A stretch of 64,000 nucleotides of DNA from an uncultured Coriobacteriia bacterium (lineage in GTDB: Bacteria; Actinomycetota; Coriobacteriia; Coriobacteriales; QAMH01), in contig CAOKAE010000002.1 in assembly GCA_948466335.1 (NCBI GenBank), forward strand, positions 156,029 through 220,028. Reading direction: 5' to 3'. Of this stretch, positions 24,384 through 32,533 are shown in pieces. Positions within the stretch are counted from its first letter, which is position 1. Each line of letters opens with the position of its first letter. Both the position numbers and the translations under genes were made by a program. The notes under the pieces are model-generated. The model was given only the letters and a program-made list of their open reading frames with translations, was not told where the DNA came from and made no database searches.

Positions 24384-25115
24384 ATGGCACATCTCGTACA
24401 CTATCCTGAGGCGCATCCATTCGTCTTCCGTTTCACCCACTGGGTCAACCTCATCTGCATGCTTCTCCTTATCCTCTCGGGTATCGAGATTCACTATCCG
24501 GTTGTTCCCTACCTGATGGGCGTGGCCCGCGGCGTGCACATGTTCTGCGCGTTCGTGATCCTCATCAACCTCATCTTCCGTATCGTCGCCGCCGGCTTCA
24601 TCAAGTCCGCTCCGGCCTACGGCACCCGTGAGACCAAGCTGGACATGTACACGTTCTTCCCGCAGAAGGACAACCGTCACCAGCTCTGGCCGTGGATCAA
24701 GTACTACCTCTTCTTCAAGAAGGAGCACCCGCTGGGTGGCAAGTACGGCGTTCCGCAGAAGCTGTCCTACCTGCTCATCGCGGTGGCCATCCTCTTCATG
24801 GGCTACACGGGCTTCTGCCTGTGGGCACCGACGATGAACATCCCGTTCTTCGCCGGCTTCACCACCCTCGTCGGTGGTCTGATGAAGGTGCGCGTCATTC
24901 ACTACTTCATGATGTTCTTCTTCATCTGCTTCACGCTCATCCACATCTACCTCGCCAACATCGAGGGTATCGATCCGACCAAGGTCATGCTGCTTGGCAC
25001 CAAGCCGCATGGTGGTCTGACCTACAGCCTGGAGACCCGCAACATCTCCGGCTACGACCCGATGGACGAGGAGATCATCGTCATGGAGGACAAGGTGGTC
25101 CTCGAGAAGGACTAG
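24384..25115 (+). CDS. hyaC: Cytochrome b subunit of the [NiFe]-hydrogenase
   Basis: This 243-residue membrane protein has four hydrophobic segments (about residues 15-35, 50-70, 125-150 and 165-195). Heme-ligand histidines are probable in RFTHWVNL, RGVHMFCAF, RVIHYFMM and FTLIHIYLAN. It would pass electrons from the small subunit into the quinone pool. The start at 24384 is preceded by GGAGG nine bases upstream, within the end of the large-subunit gene. A strong terminator follows. Confidence 0.92.
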   Translation: MAHLVHYPEAHPFVFRFTHWVNLICMLLLILSGIEIHYPVVPYLMGVARGVHMFCAFVILINLIFRIVAAGFIKSAPAYGTRETKLDMYTFFPQKDNRHQLWPWIKYYLFFKKEHPLGGKYGVPQKLSYLLIAVAILFMGYTGFCLWAPTMNIPFFAGFTTLVGGLMKVRVIHYFMMFFFICFTLIHIYLANIEGIDPTKVMLLGTKPHGGLTYSLETRNISGYDPMDEEIIVMEDKVVLEKD

Positions 25116-25139
25116 TTGCCTCTCGCCATACGATGTCTG

Positions 25140-25172
25140 GAGGGCCCGCGGATTTCCGCGGGTCCTCTTTTT
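25140..25172 (+). terminator. Intrinsic terminator after hydrogenase structural genes
   Basis: A 12-bp stem (GAGGGCCCGCGG / CCGCGGGTCCTC, one G-T pair) with an ATTT loop is followed by TTTTT. It separates the structural genes from the kinase-like and protease genes. Confidence 0.92.
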
Positions 25173-25186
25173 ATGGAGCGAATGTT

Positions 25187-25211
25187 CCAGGCACGTTTGT
25201 CTCATTTTGCT
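25187..25211. repeat. Partial family A repeat (right arm only)
   Basis: CCAGGCAC followed by GTTTGTCTCATTTTGCT matches the right half of the element at 20666-20706 (GGCAC, TTTGTCT, TTTTGCT); the left arm is missing. It leads directly into TAGAAT, a possible -10 for the kinase-like gene. Confidence 0.5.
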
Positions 25212-25242
25212 AGAATGACGCAGGTTACAAGGAGGGTTTACG

Positions 25243-25764
25243 TTGGCCGAAGCGACAAACGACAACATCACACTCATTGGCATGCCCGGTGCCGGCAAAA
25301 GCACGCTTGGCGTCGTACTCGCCAAGAAGCTCGGCTATCGCTTCGTCGACACCGACCTGCTCATCCAGGAAAGCGAGGGCATGCTGCTCTCGGAGATTCT
25401 GGAACAGCGTGGCGTCGAGGGCTTCATCGCCTGCGAGAACGAGCTACTTGCCAACCTGAGCTGTGCGCGTCACGTCATCGCGACCGGCGGTTCGGCCGTC
25501 TATGGCGGTGATGCCGTCGCCAACTTGCGCGCGCTGGGAACGGTCGTCTTCCTCGACCTAGGCCTCGACGAAATCACGCGTCGCCTGCAGCCCGACCTGC
25601 TCGACCGTGGCGTCGTCATTCATCAGGGAAGCACGCTCGAAGACCTCTACGAGGAGCGTCATCCGCTCTATGCACGCGCCGCCGACCTCACCGTCAAGCT
25701 CGATGGGCTGAGCACGCTCGAATCGGTCGAAAGGCTCACGGCGAAGCTTGCGCCGTACCTATAA
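25243..25764 (+). CDS. Shikimate-kinase-like P-loop kinase with altered substrate site
   Basis: This 173-residue protein has a clear shikimate kinase frame: Walker A GMPGAGKST, DTDLLIQE, and LYEERHPLYARAADLTV near the end. However, the shikimate-binding FR of AroK (GEEGFRxxE) reads GVEGFIACE, the GGG loop reads GGSAVY, and the RPLL lid segment reads LLDRGVVIHQG. This subfamily (ATGGSxVY, RGVVxxxGxTLxDLYEER) is common in gut anaerobes and usually annotated as shikimate kinase; its real substrate may differ. The start is TTG with AAGGAGGG upstream. It lies 20 bases before the hydrogenase protease, probably in one transcript. Confidence 0.8.
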   Translation: MAEATNDNITLIGMPGAGKSTLGVVLAKKLGYRFVDTDLLIQESEGMLLSEILEQRGVEGFIACENELLANLSCARHVIATGGSAVYGGDAVANLRALGTVVFLDLGLDEITRRLQPDLLDRGVVIHQGSTLEDLYEERHPLYARAADLTVKLDGLSTLESVERLTAKLAPYL

Positions 25765-25783
25765 ACGCAACGAAGGGGATACC

Positions 25784-26341
25784 GTGGAAGATATCAAGCA
25801 GATGGTGGTCTGCGTGGGAAACATGCTCATGCTCGACGAGGGCTTTGGCTCGCACATGGCCAAGGTGCTGACCGATTACGACACGGCACGCGAGTCCTTC
25901 GACGATGCCCACGCCCGGGCGCTTGTCGACACCTTTTGCGAGTACGATGCCCATGATGATGACGAAACCGACGGACGCATCCCCGTCATGGATGCCGGCA
26001 CCATGGGCATGAGCCTCATCCCCTACATCCGCGACTTCGACCGCCTTGTCATCGTGGACGCCGTGGATTGTGGGCCGGATGCCGTGCCTGGCACCTGCTA
26101 CACCTTCACGCCCGAGGACATGGCTGCCTACAGCATCATGCATTCGCTGCACGACATGCGCATCTCGGACGTGCTCAACAACGCGCGGCTGGCGGGACAC
26201 GATTGCGACATCCGCTGCGTGGGCGTGCAGAAGAAGGACATCTGCCCGCGGGACTTCACCATCGACTTGACGCCCGAAGTGAAGGCCGCCGTGCCCTATG
26301 CGGTCGGTGCGGTGCTGGAGCTGCTGGAAATCGAGATATAA
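25784..26341 (+). CDS. Hydrogenase maturation protease (HyaD/HybD family)
   Basis: This 185-residue endopeptidase removes the C-terminal tail of the large subunit after nickel insertion. Family markers are VCVGNMLMLDEGFGSHMAKVL with the nickel-sensing Glu, VIVDAVDCGP followed by PGT, and the His-containing SIMHSLHDMRISDVL. The start is GTG at 25784 with AAGGGG upstream, since the longer frame overlaps the kinase-like gene. Its partner substrate is the large subunit at 22660-24381. It ends before a bidirectional hairpin terminator. Confidence 0.9.
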   Translation: MEDIKQMVVCVGNMLMLDEGFGSHMAKVLTDYDTARESFDDAHARALVDTFCEYDAHDDDETDGRIPVMDAGTMGMSLIPYIRDFDRLVIVDAVDCGPDAVPGTCYTFTPEDMAAYSIMHSLHDMRISDVLNNARLAGHDCDIRCVGVQKKDICPRDFTIDLTPEVKAAVPYAVGAVLELLEIEI

Positions 26342-26369
26342 AAAGACCCCGCGAGTGCGAGGTCTTTTG
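26341..26369. terminator. Bidirectional terminator between hydrogenase protease and rpsI
   Basis: AAAAGACC, twelve bases, then GGTCTTTT: A-rich on one side and T-rich on the other, between convergent genes. Confidence 0.85.
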
Positions 26370-26390
26370 CATGCGTGTTTCTCGTGCGAC

Positions 26391-26792
26391 TTAGCGCTTG
26401 GAGAACTGCGGGCGCTTGCGGGCCTTCTTGAGACCGTACTTCTTGCGCTCGACCATACGCGGATCGCGCGTGAGGAAACCGGCCTTCTTGAGCTCGGCGC
26501 GGTAATCGCCAGCCTCGAGCAGGGCGCGGGCAATGCCGTGGCGCAGGGCGCCGGCCTGACCCGAGATGCCGCCACCGTTGACCGTGGCGATGACGTCGAA
26601 GTGCTTGACCGTACCTGTCACGGTGAAGGGAGCCGTCGCGAACTCGACGAGCGCCTTGCGGCCGAAGTAGTCCTCGGCGTCGCGCTTGTTGACGGTGACC
26701 TTGCCGGTGCCGGGGACGAGGCGAACGCGCGCTATGGCGTTCTTGCGGCGACCGGTGCCATAGTAGATGGCTTCTTTCTTGGTATCTGCCAT
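26391..26792 (-). CDS. rpsI: 30S ribosomal protein S9
   Basis: This 133-residue protein is full length. It has [16 protein letters not shown] at the N terminus, [21 protein letters not shown] in the middle and the basic [17 protein letters not shown] tail that reaches the ribosomal P site. It is co-transcribed behind rplM with a 3-base gap. Confidence 0.98.
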   Translation of the reverse strand: MADTKKEAIYYGTGRRKNAIARVRLVPGTGKVTVNKRDAEDYFGRKALVEFATAPFTVTGTVKHFDVIATVNGGGISGQAGALRHGIARALLEAGDYRAELKKAGFLTRDPRMVERKKYGLKKARKRPQFSKR

Positions 26793-26795
26793 GGG

Positions 26796-27230
26796 TTATG
26801 CCTCCAGGTCGATCTTGCGGGGATTCTGCGCCTGATGCGGATGCTCGGGGCCTACATAGACCTTGAGCTTCTTACCCATCTGGCGTCCGAGCGTGTTCTT
26901 GGGGAGCATGCCCTTGACCGCGTGCTCGATGACGCGCTCGGGGTGCTTCTCCATTGCCTCCTGGAAGGTCTCCTGACGCACGCCGCCGGGATAGCCCGTG
27001 ATGCGGGTGTACACCTTGTCGGTGACCTTGGCGCCAGTAACTTTGATCTTGTCGCAGTTGATGACGACGACGAAGTCGCCCGTATCAACATGCGGCGTGT
27101 ACGTCGGCTTGTTCTTGCCGCGCAGAATCTGAGCAACGGCAGAGGCAAGACGACCAAGGGTCATGTCGGTCGCATCGACCAGAAGCCACTCGCGCTGGAC
27201 TTCGCCGGGCTTCGCATAGTAGGTCTTCAC
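26796..27230 (-). CDS. rplM: 50S ribosomal protein L13
   Basis: This 144-residue ribosomal protein has [33 protein letters not shown] and [29 protein letters not shown]. The start is GTG at 27230 with GGAGG seven bases upstream; the frame is open to 27269 without a better site. The rplM-rpsI pair is a conserved operon. A promoter is proposed at 27304-27332. Confidence 0.97.
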   Translation of the reverse strand: MKTYYAKPGEVQREWLLVDATDMTLGRLASAVAQILRGKNKPTYTPHVDTGDFVVVINCDKIKVTGAKVTDKVYTRITGYPGGVRQETFQEAMEKHPERVIEHAVKGMLPKNTLGRQMGKKLKVYVGPEHPHQAQNPRKIDLEA

Positions 27231-27303
27231 GTGTGTTCCTCCAACTAAACTACCATGTTGTTCAATCACAGAGTTTCACGGGGCTCTGAAAGCGAACCCG
27301 TTA

Positions 27304-27332
27304 AGGATACTCGTCGCGCGACGTGCGTGCAA
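27304..27332 (-). promoter_or_regulatory. Predicted rplM-rpsI promoter
   Basis: On the minus strand TTGCAC (27332-27327) and TATCCT (27309-27304) are 17 bases apart. The leader to the GTG start is about 65 bases. Matches to consensus are moderate. Confidence 0.4.
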
Positions 27333-27378
27333 CAATTATTTGCGCTTTTATCGCCCTGAAGGGCTTCTTCGCCTCAAT

Positions 27379-27405
27379 GAGACAAATACCCTGTGTATTT
27401 GTCTC
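27379..27405. repeat. GAGACAA hairpin, family A, terminator of the DUF4013 gene
   Basis: GAGACAAATAC, CCTGT loop, GTATTTGTCTC: a perfect 11-bp stem directly against the DUF4013 stop codon. The arms match the hairpins at 6507-6598 and 20666-20694. Confidence 0.8.
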
Positions 27406-28587
27406 CTACTTGGAATCCGCGTCTTCGTTGTCCGCGTCGGTTTCCACCTCGACGTCGACTTCGACGACCTCGGTGACCTCGGCAGGCGTTTCCGGCTCGC
27501 CCGCCGGAAGCTCGGGCTCGGCGTCAAGCGCCTCGGCCACATCCACCGGGTTGAGCGCGGGAGGCACCTCGACCGGAGCCTCGGGAGCAGCCGTCTGCGA
27601 AGCGGCGACGCTCACCGGCTCGCCCGTGGGTGGCGCGGGCGTATCGCTGGCCTGGGCGGGCGCATGCGGCGGATGCGGTGCATCGGGCTGGGCGCCTGCA
27701 ACCTCAAAGGGCAGCGGGTCGTCCTTCGTGCCCCAGGCGGCTACGTCGAACTGACGTGTCCAGTAGCCGACGGCCCTGGCAAGCAGCAGCTCGACGAAAG
27801 TGGAGTAGACGTTCCAGATGTAGCAGAACACAAGAAACACCGGCAGCATCGTCATGACGAGCGTCACGAGGTAGCCGACCATCGCGGAATCGGAATAGGC
27901 ACCGCCGTTTGCCATGAGCAGAAGCGGCGTGATCGTCGCGCCGAGCACGATCGCGATGATGATGAACAGAATGAAGCTGACGATGATGGCGCCAACGACT
28001 TCGAAGAGGATCACCATGCCGAAGATGCGCATGATACCACCGAAGTCCTGCTTGATCATGGCCCAGATCTTGCCAAGCTGCAGGCCCGCGCCCAAGCGAT
28101 CGTACATGGTCATGCGGATGGTGCCCACCCAGCCAATCACGCAGGCGAAGACGGCCAGCACGATACCGGCGACGTTGACGACCCAGCCGAGGGCGGCAAA
28201 GCCGAAGTTGCCCGGCGTGACCACCATGTAGCGGCCCGTCGCCGTGTATATGCCAGTCTCGGCGCCCATGGCGCTGAGCCAGCCGCCAATGGACATGACG
28301 ACACCGGGGATGATCGCTATGACGATGGCGATGACGAGCGCGAACCAGCCCCAGCGCAGCATCTTGCTACCCGGACGCCCGTAAATCTTCTTGGGCATGG
28401 GCGACTCGACACCCCACGCGGCCTTGTGCGCCCACTCCCAGGCGTAGCCATATGCGGTCATCTGGCCGAAGATGGGGATGAACATGATGAGACCAAGCAG
28501 GCAAATCTTGCCGAACCAGCCCTTCGTCCCCTTGATATCACCAAAGCTCGTGCGGAAGTACTTCCCGCTGTAGTTGGTCTTGTCCAT
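27406..28587 (-). CDS. DUF4013-like multi-pass membrane protein with acidic C-terminal tail
   Basis: This 393-residue protein has about six hydrophobic segments between residues ~25 and 275 (GKICLLGLIMFIPIFG, FALVIAIVIAIIPGVV, VNVAGIVLAVFACVIGWVG and others), in the arrangement of DUF4013 proteins. The last ~110 residues are a Pro/Ala/Glu-rich tail ending in strings of Glu and Val (TEVVEVDVEVETD), probably disordered and cytoplasmic. It lies 21 bases after gatD, so it may belong to the cell-wall operon. No function is known; envelope role inferred from position. Confidence 0.75.
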   Translation of the reverse strand: MDKTNYSGKYFRTSFGDIKGTKGWFGKICLLGLIMFIPIFGQMTAYGYAWEWAHKAAWGVESPMPKKIYGRPGSKMLRWGWFALVIAIVIAIIPGVVMSIGGWLSAMGAETGIYTATGRYMVVTPGNFGFAALGWVVNVAGIVLAVFACVIGWVGTIRMTMYDRLGAGLQLGKIWAMIKQDFGGIMRIFGMVILFEVVGAIIVSFILFIIIAIVLGATITPLLLMANGGAYSDSAMVGYLVTLVMTMLPVFLVFCYIWNVYSTFVELLLARAVGYWTRQFDVAAWGTKDDPLPFEVAGAQPDAPHPPHAPAQASDTPAPPTGEPVSVAASQTAAPEAPVEVPPALNPVDVAEALDAEPELPAGEPETPAEVTEVVEVDVEVETDADNEDADSK

Positions 28588-28608
28588 GGTTCTCCTCCGA
28601 TTAAGCGA

Positions 28609-29367
28609 CTATGAGATTAGTCTTCGCTCCATAGTATCATGTGCGGCCTCTTCCAGCGCGTCATCAAGCGGCTGAAGTTTCGTTCCCGGATAGCGTCGCT
28701 GCAGCGCGAGCTCGATGAGCGCGTCTGCCACGCATGGGTTCTTGGGCAGCAGCGGCCCGTGGCTGTAGGTCGCGATGACGTTGCGATAGCGCAGGCCCTC
28801 GGTGCCATCCTCGCCGTTGTTGCCATAGCCCTTCACGACCGTGCCCAACGCCTGAGCCCCCTCGCGCAGATGCGTGCGACCTGCGTGGTTCTCGAAGCCG
28901 ACGATCGAAGGCGCCCCTTCGATGGCATCGGCCCTGAAGACGATGTTGCCGATGAGACGTGTGTCGCCCGCCTCGGTGTACATGGGCAGCGCGCCGATGT
29001 ACGCAGACTCGTGCCCTTCGTGGTCGACGTAGTATTCGCCGAGAATCTGATAACCGCCGCAGATGGCGAGCACGGGAACGTCGCGCTCGATGGCCTGCTG
29101 CAAACGCGTGGCCTTGGAGCCCGCGACACCCACGCCCAAATCTGCCAGCAACGTGCGCTGGTCGAAGTCCTGACCACCGCCGATGAAGAAGAGGTCGATG
29201 TCCTCGAAGTCCGTATCCTGGCCGGCGCCCAGGTCAACCACCCGTGCATCGATGCCGCGCCACTCGCAGCGTCTGGTAAGCGCGATGGTATTGCCACGGT
29301 CACCGTAGAGATTGAGAAGGTCCGGGTAGAGATGCCCGATCGTGATATGCATGGACTCGTCAGCCAT
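28609..29367 (-). CDS. gatD: Lipid II isoglutaminyl synthase, glutaminase subunit
   Basis: This 252-residue class I glutamine amidotransferase supplies ammonia to MurT, which converts the D-Glu of lipid II to D-isoglutamine. The nucleophile Cys is in VLAICGGYQILGEYY and the catalytic His in TYSHGPLLPKNP. ITIGHLYPDLLNLYGDRGN at the start is typical. GGGAGGG seven bases upstream supports the first ATG. It follows murT by three bases. Confidence 0.95.
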   Translation of the reverse strand: MADESMHITIGHLYPDLLNLYGDRGNTIALTRRCEWRGIDARVVDLGAGQDTDFEDIDLFFIGGGQDFDQRTLLADLGVGVAGSKATRLQQAIERDVPVLAICGGYQILGEYYVDHEGHESAYIGALPMYTEAGDTRLIGNIVFRADAIEGAPSIVGFENHAGRTHLREGAQALGTVVKGYGNNGEDGTEGLRYRNVIATYSHGPLLPKNPCVADALIELALQRRYPGTKLQPLDDALEEAAHDTMERRLIS

Positions 29368-29370
29368 CGC

Positions 29371-30738
29371 CTAGCCCTCCCAGAATCCCGCGAGACCCAG
29401 GACGCTCGCCGCCTTCGCGCGAAAGCCGAGCATCGCCGAATAGTTGGCGACGACGGTCACGGCATGGTCCATGCGCCCAAGCTCCTCGATGAGCTTGCCG
29501 TAATCGTGCACGATGCGAATGCCGGAATCGGGCATGCCGGCGTACTTGAGACGCAGCGCCATGTCCTCGGCACGCTCGCCGCTGCAAATCGCGGCGTCCT
29601 TGTGCGCGCAAATCGCCTCCCAGCCGGCATCGTAAATCCACGAGACGTCCGTGCCATCGCATTCCTGGTCGTTGAGTATGCACACGAGACCCATGTCCTC
29701 GTCGGTCTCGTTGAGCAGCAGGTTGATGATCTGGTTGCAGCCCGCCGGGTTCTTCATGAGCATGAGGCGCACCTTGGTGCCGTTCACATCGAGCACCTCG
29801 GAACGGCCGAAGCCATGCTTGAACTTGCCGAGCGCCTCGAAGGCCCGTTCCTTCGTAAAGCCAAAGGCCAGAAGGCCGGCGACAACGCATGCGCAATTGT
29901 AAATGTCATAGCTCGCGGGCACGTCGACCGGCACAATCGAGCTCACGCCGTCGACGCTCATCTCGAGCACGCAGCTATCACTATGTCGCTCGACGATGCG
30001 CTCGACCGCAACGAAGGGCGCCGGACGGGCATAACCACAAGCGGGGCACCGAAAGCCGCCCAGATGCGCAAACGTGACGTAACCGTAGGCGTACTCGGTG
30101 CCGCACAGGATGCAGTGCGTCGCATCCGAGAGGTCGGCCACGCGCTCGGGGTAAATCTCGCAGCTCACGCCATAGAACATGACGTCGTTGTCGGCCTTGC
30201 CCGCAATCGAGGCGACCATGGAGTCGTCCGCGTTGAGACATAGCGTCGCGTGCGGGGAATTCGTCACGCCCGCCATGATGTTCTCGAGCGTGTGCGTGAC
30301 CTCGCCGTAGCGGTCGAGCTGGTCGCGAAAGACGTTGGTGACGACGAGCACGTCGGGGTCGAGTTGCTTGCACACGCGACACAGCGCGCCCTCGTCGCAC
30401 TCGATGGCGGCGAGCTTGTAGCGCGGTTTGCCCGTGATGCTCGAGCGAATCGCGAACTCGGTCGTGATGCCCTGGATGAGATTTGCGCCACTGCGGTTGT
30501 AGAAGGCCTGCTCGCCCATGTTCTCGAGCGCCTGGGCGACGATGTGCGTGGAGGTCGTCTTGCCGTTGGTGCCCGTGATGACGATGGTGCGCACGCCGCG
30601 GCTGAGCTGGTGCAGGTATTCGGGATCGATCTTGAGGGCGAGCTTGCCGGGCAGCGAGGTGCCGCCGCGCCCGAGTAGACGCAGCGCATGATACGTCGCC
30701 TTGCAGACGAGCGCTGCGCAAACCGTCCTCACGCCCAT
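29371..30738 (-). CDS. murT: Lipid II isoglutaminyl synthase, Mur ligase-like subunit
   Basis: This 455-residue ATP-dependent ligase works with GatD. Markers are the P-loop TGTNGKTTSTHIV, SGANLIQGITTEF, and a Mur ligase central domain with the inserted zinc ribbon of MurT (CILCG and CPACGY). A DUF1727-like C-terminal part ends the protein. Amidation of D-Glu is needed for peptidoglycan cross-linking in many Gram-positive bacteria. It begins three bases after the rsfS stop. Confidence 0.95.
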   Translation of the reverse strand: MGVRTVCAALVCKATYHALRLLGRGGTSLPGKLALKIDPEYLHQLSRGVRTIVITGTNGKTTSTHIVAQALENMGEQAFYNRSGANLIQGITTEFAIRSSITGKPRYKLAAIECDEGALCRVCKQLDPDVLVVTNVFRDQLDRYGEVTHTLENIMAGVTNSPHATLCLNADDSMVASIAGKADNDVMFYGVSCEIYPERVADLSDATHCILCGTEYAYGYVTFAHLGGFRCPACGYARPAPFVAVERIVERHSDSCVLEMSVDGVSSIVPVDVPASYDIYNCACVVAGLLAFGFTKERAFEALGKFKHGFGRSEVLDVNGTKVRLMLMKNPAGCNQIINLLLNETDEDMGLVCILNDQECDGTDVSWIYDAGWEAICAHKDAAICSGERAEDMALRLKYAGMPDSGIRIVHDYGKLIEELGRMDHAVTVVANYSAMLGFRAKAASVLGLAGFWEG

Positions 30739-30741
30739 GGG

Positions 30742-31191
30742 CTAGTCCTCGTCCGCCGCGTCTTCGGTCATGCTCGCGGCACGTTCGAGGAGACTCGCGA
30801 TGCGCTCGGTATAGGCGGGATCCTCGATGCCGGCAAGGGCAACGTCCACGGTAGGCGCCGCATCCCAGAGTTGTTCGAGGCGATAGTAGTCGCGCGGACC
30901 GGGTTGGAAGATGTGGACGACGATGGAGCCGTAGTCCATGAGCACCCATTCGCTCTCGTCGAGGCCCTCGATGCTCGCCGGCTTGATGCCGAACTCCTTG
31001 AAGAGCTGTTCTTCGACCTCCTCGGCGATCGCGTCGACGCGACGGTTGTTCGCCGCCGTGCAGATGACGAAGTAGTCAGTGACGTTGAGCAGGTCGGACA
31101 CGTCCTGGATGACGATGTCGCTTCCCTTCTTCTCGTCGATGGCGCGCGCGGCAACGAGTGCCTGCTCCTTGAATGCGCTGTGCTCGGTCAA
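30742..31191 (-). CDS. rsfS: Ribosomal silencing factor RsfS
   Basis: This 149-residue protein binds L14 and blocks subunit joining when nutrients are low. It shows the family core KKGSDIVIQDVSDLLNVTDYFVICTAANNRRVDAIAEEVEE and WVLMDYGSIVVHIFQPGPRDYYRLEQLW. It carries an extra acidic C-terminal ~30 residues. It sits in the usual nadD-yqeK-rsfS order. Confidence 0.96.
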   Translation of the reverse strand: MTEHSAFKEQALVAARAIDEKKGSDIVIQDVSDLLNVTDYFVICTAANNRRVDAIAEEVEEQLFKEFGIKPASIEGLDESEWVLMDYGSIVVHIFQPGPRDYYRLEQLWDAAPTVDVALAGIEDPAYTERIASLLERAASMTEDAADED

Positions 31192-31244
31192 CGTGCCCCC
31201 TTATGGATATGCAAGCGTGCTTGCGTCAATGATAGCGAATTGTA

Positions 31245-31880
31245 TTACAAGACGACGTTCGGGTCGCCCTGACGCGACTTGTCGATGGGATGATGGCGTG
31301 CGACCAGGCCGTTCCAGATCTCGAGCGCCACCGGATCGATGAAGCGCTTCCGGTCGATAAGCGAGCGCATGGTGGCGGCGTAGGCCTCGAAGTAGAGCTC
31401 ATCGAGATCGACCTTGCCCGCCATCTCGCGCAGGCGCTTGACCTCGGGGCGGCCCTTCGACTTGCGCAACGGCTCGATCATGTCGGCGACGAAGATGATG
31501 ATGTCCAGGTCACTCATGTCGAGCGCCCCGAGCGTGTGGTTGTTGATTGCGCTGATGATGCCATCGTCAAGCTCGGGGAACTCGCGCTTGACAGCCGCCG
31601 CCCCGGTGAAGGAGTGAAGCACCGGATAGAGGTACTCGATGTGATCGGGACGCGCGATGCCCAGCTCGTCGAGGCGCGCCGGCAGCTCGTCATCGGTCAG
31701 CAGCTTGTCCCAGTCATGCAAAAGACCGGCGATGCGCGCGTCGTACTCGCTTGCCCCGTACTTTCGCGCAAGCTTGGCCGCATACTCGGATACCGAATGC
31801 ACGTGATCGAGGCGCTTGCCCGACAGGCGCTTGTCCACCGCCTTGGTCACGCGCTTGAGCAGCTTCTTGTCTTCCTTCAC
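31245..31880 (-). CDS. yqeK: YqeK-type HD-domain hydrolase (diadenosine tetraphosphatase)
   Basis: This 211-residue metal-dependent phosphohydrolase of the HD family has the core LDHVHSVSEYAAKLA, then GLLHDWDK, HSFTGAA and INNHTLGALDMSDLDIIIFVADMIEP. Members cleave Ap4A symmetrically to ADP. The GTG start at 31880 overlaps the nadD TGA (GTGA), a sign of translational coupling, and is preceded by GAGAGAGGG. The frame is open to 31910 but that would overlap nadD further. Confidence 0.9.
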   Translation of the reverse strand: MKEDKKLLKRVTKAVDKRLSGKRLDHVHSVSEYAAKLARKYGASEYDARIAGLLHDWDKLLTDDELPARLDELGIARPDHIEYLYPVLHSFTGAAAVKREFPELDDGIISAINNHTLGALDMSDLDIIIFVADMIEPLRKSKGRPEVKRLREMAGKVDLDELYFEAYAATMRSLIDRKRFIDPVALEIWNGLVARHHPIDKSRQGDPNVVL

Positions 31881-32530
31881 GCTCGTAAACCCTCTCTCTC
31901 GATGTGCCACGGTGCCTGACCCCCTGACACATCCTGGTACAGGCCCGTCTGGTCAATATACGCCATGACGGATGCCGGAATCATGTCGCTCACGTCCCGT
32001 CCTTGCGCAATGCGCTCGCGCAGCTGGGTCGAGGACACATCGACCTGGGGAACGTCGAGATAGACGACATCGAAATCGAGGAGACTTGCAGCAAGCACCT
32101 CGCGCACCTGTCGCGTGGACTGGCCCGGCCGCTTTGCCACGACGACCGTGCACAGGCGCGCGACATCCTCGGCACGCTTCCAACCCGGCAAGGTGAGGGC
32201 CGAGTCGGTGCCCATGATGAAGAAGAGCTGCGCGCCCTCATGGCAACGCGTCAGCTCCTCGAGCGTATCGGCCGTGTAGGTGACGCCCGGCCGCTCGACC
32301 TCACGCAAATCGAGCTGGAAAAGCGGTTCGTCTTCGATCGCGAGCGCGACCATATGCGCGCGTTCGGATGCGGGGGCAATCTTTAGCCCCTGCTTGAAGT
32401 TGGGGTTGCCCGTGGGAATGAAGAGCACGCAATCAAGGTCGAGTTGCTTCGCGACGCTTGCCGCCACGGCAAGATGCCCGTTGTGCACGGGATCGAAGGT
32501 CCCGCCCATGATGCCTATGCGTTCGCGCAC
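31877..32530 (-). CDS. nadD: Nicotinate-nucleotide adenylyltransferase
   Basis: This 217-residue enzyme adenylates nicotinate mononucleotide in NAD synthesis. The nucleotidyltransferase motif IGIMGGTFDPVHNGHL and the ISSTQLRERI-like VDVSSTQLRERIAQG are intact. The usual C terminus (YIxxxGLY) is followed here by 18 extra residues, of which about seven (31911-31930) come from a palindromic intergenic-type repeat read in frame. This does not touch the active site. It is coupled to yqeK by a 4-base overlap. Confidence 0.95.
   Translation of the reverse strand: MRERIGIMGGTFDPVHNGHLAVAASVAKQLDLDCVLFIPTGNPNFKQGLKIAPASERAHMVALAIEDEPLFQLDLREVERPGVTYTADTLEELTRCHEGAQLFFIMGTDSALTLPGWKRAEDVARLCTVVVAKRPGQSTRQVREVLAASLLDFDVVYLDVPQVDVSSTQLRERIAQGRDVSDMIPASVMAYIDQTGLYQDVSGGQAPWHIEREGLRA
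31911..31930. repeat. GTGCCTGAC...GTCAGGCAC-type palindrome inside nadD
   Basis: GGTGCCTGACCCCCTGACAC on the plus strand has imperfect inverted symmetry and shares GTGCCTG with the elements at 6581-6587 and 20675-20681. It is translated as part of the NadD C-terminal tail (VSGGQAP). Confidence 0.55.
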
Positions 32531-32533
32531 GCC

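Noticed and set aside
25243-25764. Plain call of shikimate kinase AroK
   Set aside because: Key shikimate-binding residues are missing, so only a shikimate-kinase-like call is justified.
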